Below are positions 6,315-10,212 of a stretch of DNA of 10,212 bases, one piece after another (positions within the stretch are counted from its first letter, which is position 1; each line of letters starts with the position of its first letter). This DNA is from Candidatus Scatomorpha stercorigallinarum (lineage in GTDB: Bacteria > Bacillota_A > Clostridia > Oscillospirales > Oscillospiraceae), in the NCBI GenBank assembly GCA_018713375.1, contig DVOV01000041.1, positions 1 through 10,212 on the forward strand, in the 5' to 3' direction. A program made the position numbers and the translations under genes. Under the pieces are notes generated by a model that was not told where the DNA came from, made no database searches, and saw only the letters and a list, made by a program, of their open reading frames with translations.

Positions 6315-7690
6315 GACAGGGCCTCCTTCAGCTCGTTATAGAACTCCTCCGTCTCCTGCGGCGTGCCGAGGGCGAAGATGCGCGACATGTCCGCCGTGAC
6401 GACGGCGATGTACGGCGGCTCCTCGGGGTTCAGGCTGATGCGCGTGTTCTCATAGCCCTCCACCCGGAAGCGGCCCTCCAACAGGTTCGGCAGGCCCGTG
6501 CCGGCGATGCGCTTGGCGCCGGGCAGCTCGTCTATGAGCTCCAGGGAGTCGATATCCTCCAGCGGTATCTCGTATTTTTCCGCAAAATGCCGGAAATAGA
6601 GCACGCCGCCCTCGATGTGCGCCTCGCGCGGGGCGTCGAAGCCCGCGGAGAGGCAGACGCCAAAGACCATCATGCCCACGAGCAGCAGCGCGGTGCCGAC
6701 GACGATAACGCGCCCCGCCGGACGGCCCACGTTCACGCCCATGCCGGAACCGGTGCGGTCGTTGATGAAAATGTGGCGGTCGTTGGGGTTGTTGTAGAAC
6801 AGCCCCCAGAGCCAGAGGTCGTCCTCGTCCACATATTCGTCGCTGCGGTGGGCGGCGGTCAGCCGCTCCTGCGCGCGGCGCACGGCGAACTCCGTGGAGA
6901 GGCAGAAGGCGATGAGCGCGAACATATAGGCGATGGTGAGCAGCGTCGTCCAAAGCCCGTCGTTGCGCAGCAGCCAGAAGGCGACGCCGAAGGCGGCGGT
7001 CAGATACTCCGTGCCCAGCAGCATCTTGCCCCAGTTGTAGCGCCGCACGCGCGTCAATGCGGAGTTCAGGTCGCTGTCCGTGTCCACCACGTCCGCGCGC
7101 TGGCGGAAGATGAGCGGATAGAGCGCCCAGCACAGCAGGCACACGAGAGCCATCGGCAGCGAGAACAGCAGCGCGTCCGTGCGCTCCGCGCCGCCGGCGA
7201 TGAGCCCGTACACGGCGGGCACGAGCGAAACAGCCACCGGCGGGATGAAAAGGGCGCGCTTCAGCCGCCCGCCCGGGTCGCCGGCCGCGGCCTTCATATC
7301 GACGACCACGCTGCCCGCGTAGGGCGTGCGCCAGCCCTCGGCGGATTTCAGCGCGCGCAGCTTTTTGTTCGCCCGCGCGAAAAAGACGTATGGCAGCAGC
7401 ACCGCCGCGGGCAGCAGCACCAGCGCGAGGATGAGCACGCCTTCGTCCCCGCCGAGGAACATCACGGCGGCGAATATGGCGCTGCAGGCGCCGCACCAGA
7501 GCCACTGCGCCCTTTTGAAGCGCCGCACGATCTCCTGCACGCGCCCGTCGTGCTGGCCGGTGTACGGCAGCGTGACGCCGAGGATGATGTTCTTCTTCAC
7601 CTTCGCCTCGTTGGCCATCAGCAGGCTTATGAGCGGCAGCACCGGCCAGAGCAGGACGAAGAAGATGAGCCTGAACGTGAAGTCACCCAT
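6311..7690 (-). CDS. Large membrane protein with DUF5808-like motif and C-terminal paralogous domain
   Basis: The 459-aa polytopic membrane protein has hydrophobic segments near 7-26, 66-80, 85-105, 147-166, 172-195, 228-264 (one or two helices) and 328-348. Between the last two is a soluble stretch with WLWGLFYNNPNDRHIFINDRTGSGMGVNVGRP (about 293-324, key residues NPND, IF and NVGRP). It matches the pattern I know as DUF5808 (typically NPDDPR, then NFGRP or NFANP), often found beside GntR regulators. Residues 357-458 form a separate soluble domain duplicated as the small gene at 5552-5977. The start at 7690 overlaps the regulator gene by 8 nt, with a G-rich site (AAGGGGGG) 7 nt upstream. No enzymatic motif is visible. 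Regulation is probably through the operator at 8089-8113. Family call moderately sure, function unknown. Confidence 0.87.
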   Translation of the reverse strand: MGDFTFRLIFFVLLWPVLPLISLLMANEAKVKKNIILGVTLPYTGQHDGRVQEIVRRFKRAQWLWCGACSAIFAAVMFLGGDEGVLILALVLLPAAVLLPYVFFARANKKLRALKSAEGWRTPYAGSVVVDMKAAAGDPGGRLKRALFIPPVAVSLVPAVYGLIAGGAERTDALLFSLPMALVCLLCWALYPLIFRQRADVVDTDSDLNSALTRVRRYNWGKMLLGTEYLTAAFGVAFWLLRNDGLWTTLLTIAYMFALIAFCLSTEFAVRRAQERLTAAHRSDEYVDEDDLWLWGLFYNNPNDRHIFINDRTGSGMGVNVGRPAGRVIVVGTALLLVGMMVFGVCLSAGFDAPREAHIEGGVLYFRHFAEKYEIPLEDIDSLELIDELPGAKRIAGTGLPNLLEGRFRVEGYENTRISLNPEEPPYIAVVTADMSRIFALGTPQETEEFYNELKEALS

Positions 7691-8063
7691 TTTCGCGCCC
7701 CCCTTCGCGATAGATGTCCCGGCAGAGGGCGAGGAAGCGGTCCTCGTCCATGCCGGCCAGGCGGGCCTCGGCGGCGATGATGCGCAGCGCGCCGCGGTAG
7801 CGAGCGCTGAGCTCCCCGGCCCCCGGGGAGCCGCTCACGACGGTCCCGCCGCGGCGGTCCGCCGTGATGTACCCTTCCTGCTTGAGGAGGGAGTAGGCCT
7901 TGCTCACGGTCATCATGTTCACGCCCGACTGCTCCGCCAGCGCGCGGATGGTGGGCAGCTTTTCCCCCGGCGCAAGCTCGCCGGAGGCGATGCCCAGCAC
8001 GATCTGGTTGCGTATCTGCATGTAAATGGGCAGCCGGCCGGAAAAATCCAGCTGCAAAAGCAT
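7683..8063 (-). CDS. GntR family transcriptional regulator, YtrA-like
   Basis: The 126-aa protein has a winged helix-turn-helix at about residues 10-78 (IYMQIRNQIVLGIASGEL, LPTIRALAEQSGVN, TVSKAYSLLKQEGYI, then the wing DRRGGTVV). Only about 45 residues follow, mostly helical, too short for a ligand-binding FadR or UTRA domain. That size and layout define the YtrA subfamily, whose members usually repress their own operon and adjoining ABC-transporter or membrane-protein genes. The start at 8063 has AAGGAGG 8 nt upstream (8072-8078); the frame is open to 8129, but those codons contain the promoter. It is first in a four-gene operon and overlaps the next gene by 8 nt. The effector is unknown. 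The inverted repeat over its -10 box is the expected binding site. Confidence 0.94.
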   Translation of the reverse strand: MLLQLDFSGRLPIYMQIRNQIVLGIASGELAPGEKLPTIRALAEQSGVNMMTVSKAYSLLKQEGYITADRRGGTVVSGSPGAGELSARYRGALRIIAAEARLAGMDEDRFLALCRDIYREGGRENG

Positions 8064-8088
8064 ATGCCGTCCCTCCTTCCATGACCTA

Positions 8089-8113
8089 TTTGCATTACAC
8101 AGTATAATACAAA
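8089..8113. promoter_or_regulatory. Probable GntR operator (inverted repeat)
   Basis: The two 9-bp half-sites TTTGCATTA (8089-8097) and TAATACAAA (8105-8113) are complementary at 8 of 9 positions, separated by 7 bp. The repeat covers the -10 box and the expected transcription start of the gntR promoter. This is the classic position for autorepression by a GntR dimer. Confidence 0.72.
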
Positions 8114-8129
8114 CGATGCAGCCTGTCAA
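8101..8129 (-). promoter_or_regulatory. Sigma-A promoter of the gntR operon
   Basis: On the minus strand a consensus TTGACA (8124-8129) and TATACT (8101-8106) are separated by exactly 17 bp. The start would fall near 8094, leaving a leader of about 30 nt with the AAGGAGG site. Such a strong promoter fits a gene set held off by a repressor. Confidence 0.9.
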
Positions 8130-8140
8130 TAGCCCGCCGA

Positions 8141-8161
8141 GCCTCGCGCCCCCGGCGAGGC
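8141..8161. repeat. Short GC-rich hairpin between glnS terminator and gntR promoter
   Basis: GCCTCGC (8141-8147) pairs with GCGAGGC (8155-8161) around a 7-nt loop. No T-run follows on either strand. It may back up the adjacent glnS terminator or be incidental. Confidence 0.5.
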
Positions 8162-8197
8162 AAAAAATTTAAGAGGCGCATAATGCGCCTCTTAAAT
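8162..8197 (-). terminator. Intrinsic terminator of glnS
   Basis: The 14-bp perfect stem (8167-8180 with 8184-8197) closes on a 3-nt loop. On the minus strand it is followed by TTTTTT (8162-8167, sharing one base with the stem). It begins about 8 nt after the glnS stop codon. Confidence 0.93.
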
Positions 8198-8204
8198 CAG
8201 TCTA

Positions 8205-9896
<1,692 letters not shown>

Positions 9897-9933
9897 AGCT
9901 TTCACCCTTTGCTTGCGTTTAAGTTACCGAAAT

Positions 9934-9962
9934 ATTATAATACATTACATTCTGGTTTACAA
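9934..9962 (-). promoter_or_regulatory. glnS promoter
   Basis: The minus strand has TTGTAA (9957-9962), a 17-bp spacer and a perfect TATAAT (9934-9939). The start would be about 30 nt before the glnS ATG, too short a leader for a T-box or other large riboswitch. Confidence 0.8.
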
Positions 9963-9984
9963 CGGCAAATTCGCGTTATATAAT
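9956..9984 (+). promoter_or_regulatory. Promoter of the thioredoxin-reductase-like gene
   Basis: TTTACA (9956-9961) and TATAAT (9979-9984) are separated by 17 bp. The start would be near 9991, just before the AAGGAGG site at 10005-10011. Its -35 overlaps the glnS -35 on the other strand by 5 bp. Confidence 0.87.
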
Positions 9985-10018
9985 CATTTATAGCGTTTCA
10001 GGCAAAGGAGGCGTACAC

Positions 10019-10212
10019 TTGGACGAAATTTTCGACGTACTGATAATCGGCTCCGGCCCCGCGGGGGTGTCGGCGGCGCTGACAGCGCGGCAGCGCGGCA
10101 AGTCCGCGCTGATAATAAGCACCTCGATGGAGGATTCGCCGCTCTACCGCGCGGAGCTTGTGGACAACTACCCCGGCTTCCCGGCCGCCACCGGCGCGCA
10201 GCTGGTCGAGGC
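10019..10212 (+). CDS. Thioredoxin-reductase-like FAD/NAD(P) oxidoreductase (3' partial)
   Basis: Sixty-four codons are visible before the window ends. The frame begins with TTG at 10019, chosen because AAGGAGG (10005-10011) lies exactly 7 nt upstream and the protein motif starts at once: MDEIFDVLIIGSGPAGVSAALTA. GSGPAG at residues 11-16 is the FAD-binding GxGxxG/A loop, and LVDNYPGFP (47-55) is the segment conserved after the FAD-binding region in thioredoxin reductases. These enzymes pass electrons from NAD(P)H through FAD to a disulfide. The redox-active CxxC and the NADPH domain would lie beyond the window, so trxB itself, a ferredoxin-type reductase or another TrxB-like flavoprotein are all possible. 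It is divergent from glnS and has its own strong promoter. Confidence 0.87.
   Translation, partial: MDEIFDVLIIGSGPAGVSAALTARQRGKSALIISTSMEDSPLYRAELVDNYPGFPAATGAQLVE

Noticed and set aside
6587..7780. Plus-strand open frame opposite the DUF5808-like gene
   Set aside because: It is a reverse shadow with no ribosome site and repetitive His, Glu, Arg composition.
9897..9905. GTG start of glnS at 9905
   Set aside because: The purine-rich ribosome site would be immediately adjacent to this GTG; the ATG at 9896 has proper spacing.
9897..9933. T-box or other riboswitch before glnS
   Set aside because: The mapped promoter boxes leave a leader of only about 30 nt, too short for such an element.

Overview
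The window is a GC-rich, gene-dense bacterial chromosome segment. Strong GGAGG-type ribosome binding sites lie 6-8 nt before almost every start. Sigma-A type promoters, a TTG start, a YtrA-type GntR regulator and the DUF3784 and DUF5808 membrane families suggest a high-GC member of the Bacillota, probably a Clostridia lineage such as the Oscillospiraceae. That placement is inference from gene content and style, not a search result.

Layout: (1) 1-1437, plus strand: the C-terminal part of a gamma-glutamyltransferase family protein, cut by the window edge and ending in a bidirectional terminator (1447-1474). (2) 1491-2775, minus strand: an orphan three-helix membrane protein followed by a GNAT acetyltransferase, probably co-transcribed from an extended -10 promoter that lies in the loop of a perfect 12-bp palindrome (2804-2833). 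(3) 2859-5159, minus strand: a two-gene ABC transporter, ATPase then large ABC-2-like permease. (4) 5160-5551: about 390 nt without a gene, packed with small inverted repeats, probably an intergenic repeat or structured-RNA element. (5) 5552-8063, minus strand: a tightly coupled four-gene operon of GntR regulator, large DUF5808-type membrane protein, DUF3784 protein and small membrane-anchored protein, with a strong promoter and an overlapping inverted-repeat operator. (6) 8205-9896, minus strand: glnS with its own terminator and promoter. (7) 10019-10212, plus strand: the start of a thioredoxin-reductase-like flavoprotein from a TTG codon, divergent from glnS; the two promoters share one -35 region.

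The most interesting part is 2859-8129. A YtrA-type regulator, whose family commonly controls ABC-transporter and membrane-protein operons, heads a coupled set of uncharacterised membrane proteins. The last of these is a paralogue (about 51% identity by hand count) of the C-terminal domain of the first. An ABC transporter follows on the same strand, separated only by the stem-loop island. They may form one regulated cell-envelope system, now or before the island arrived. The other genes look like ordinary housekeeping or metabolic functions: peptide or glutathione gamma-glutamyl transfer, N-acetylation, Gln-tRNA charging and redox.
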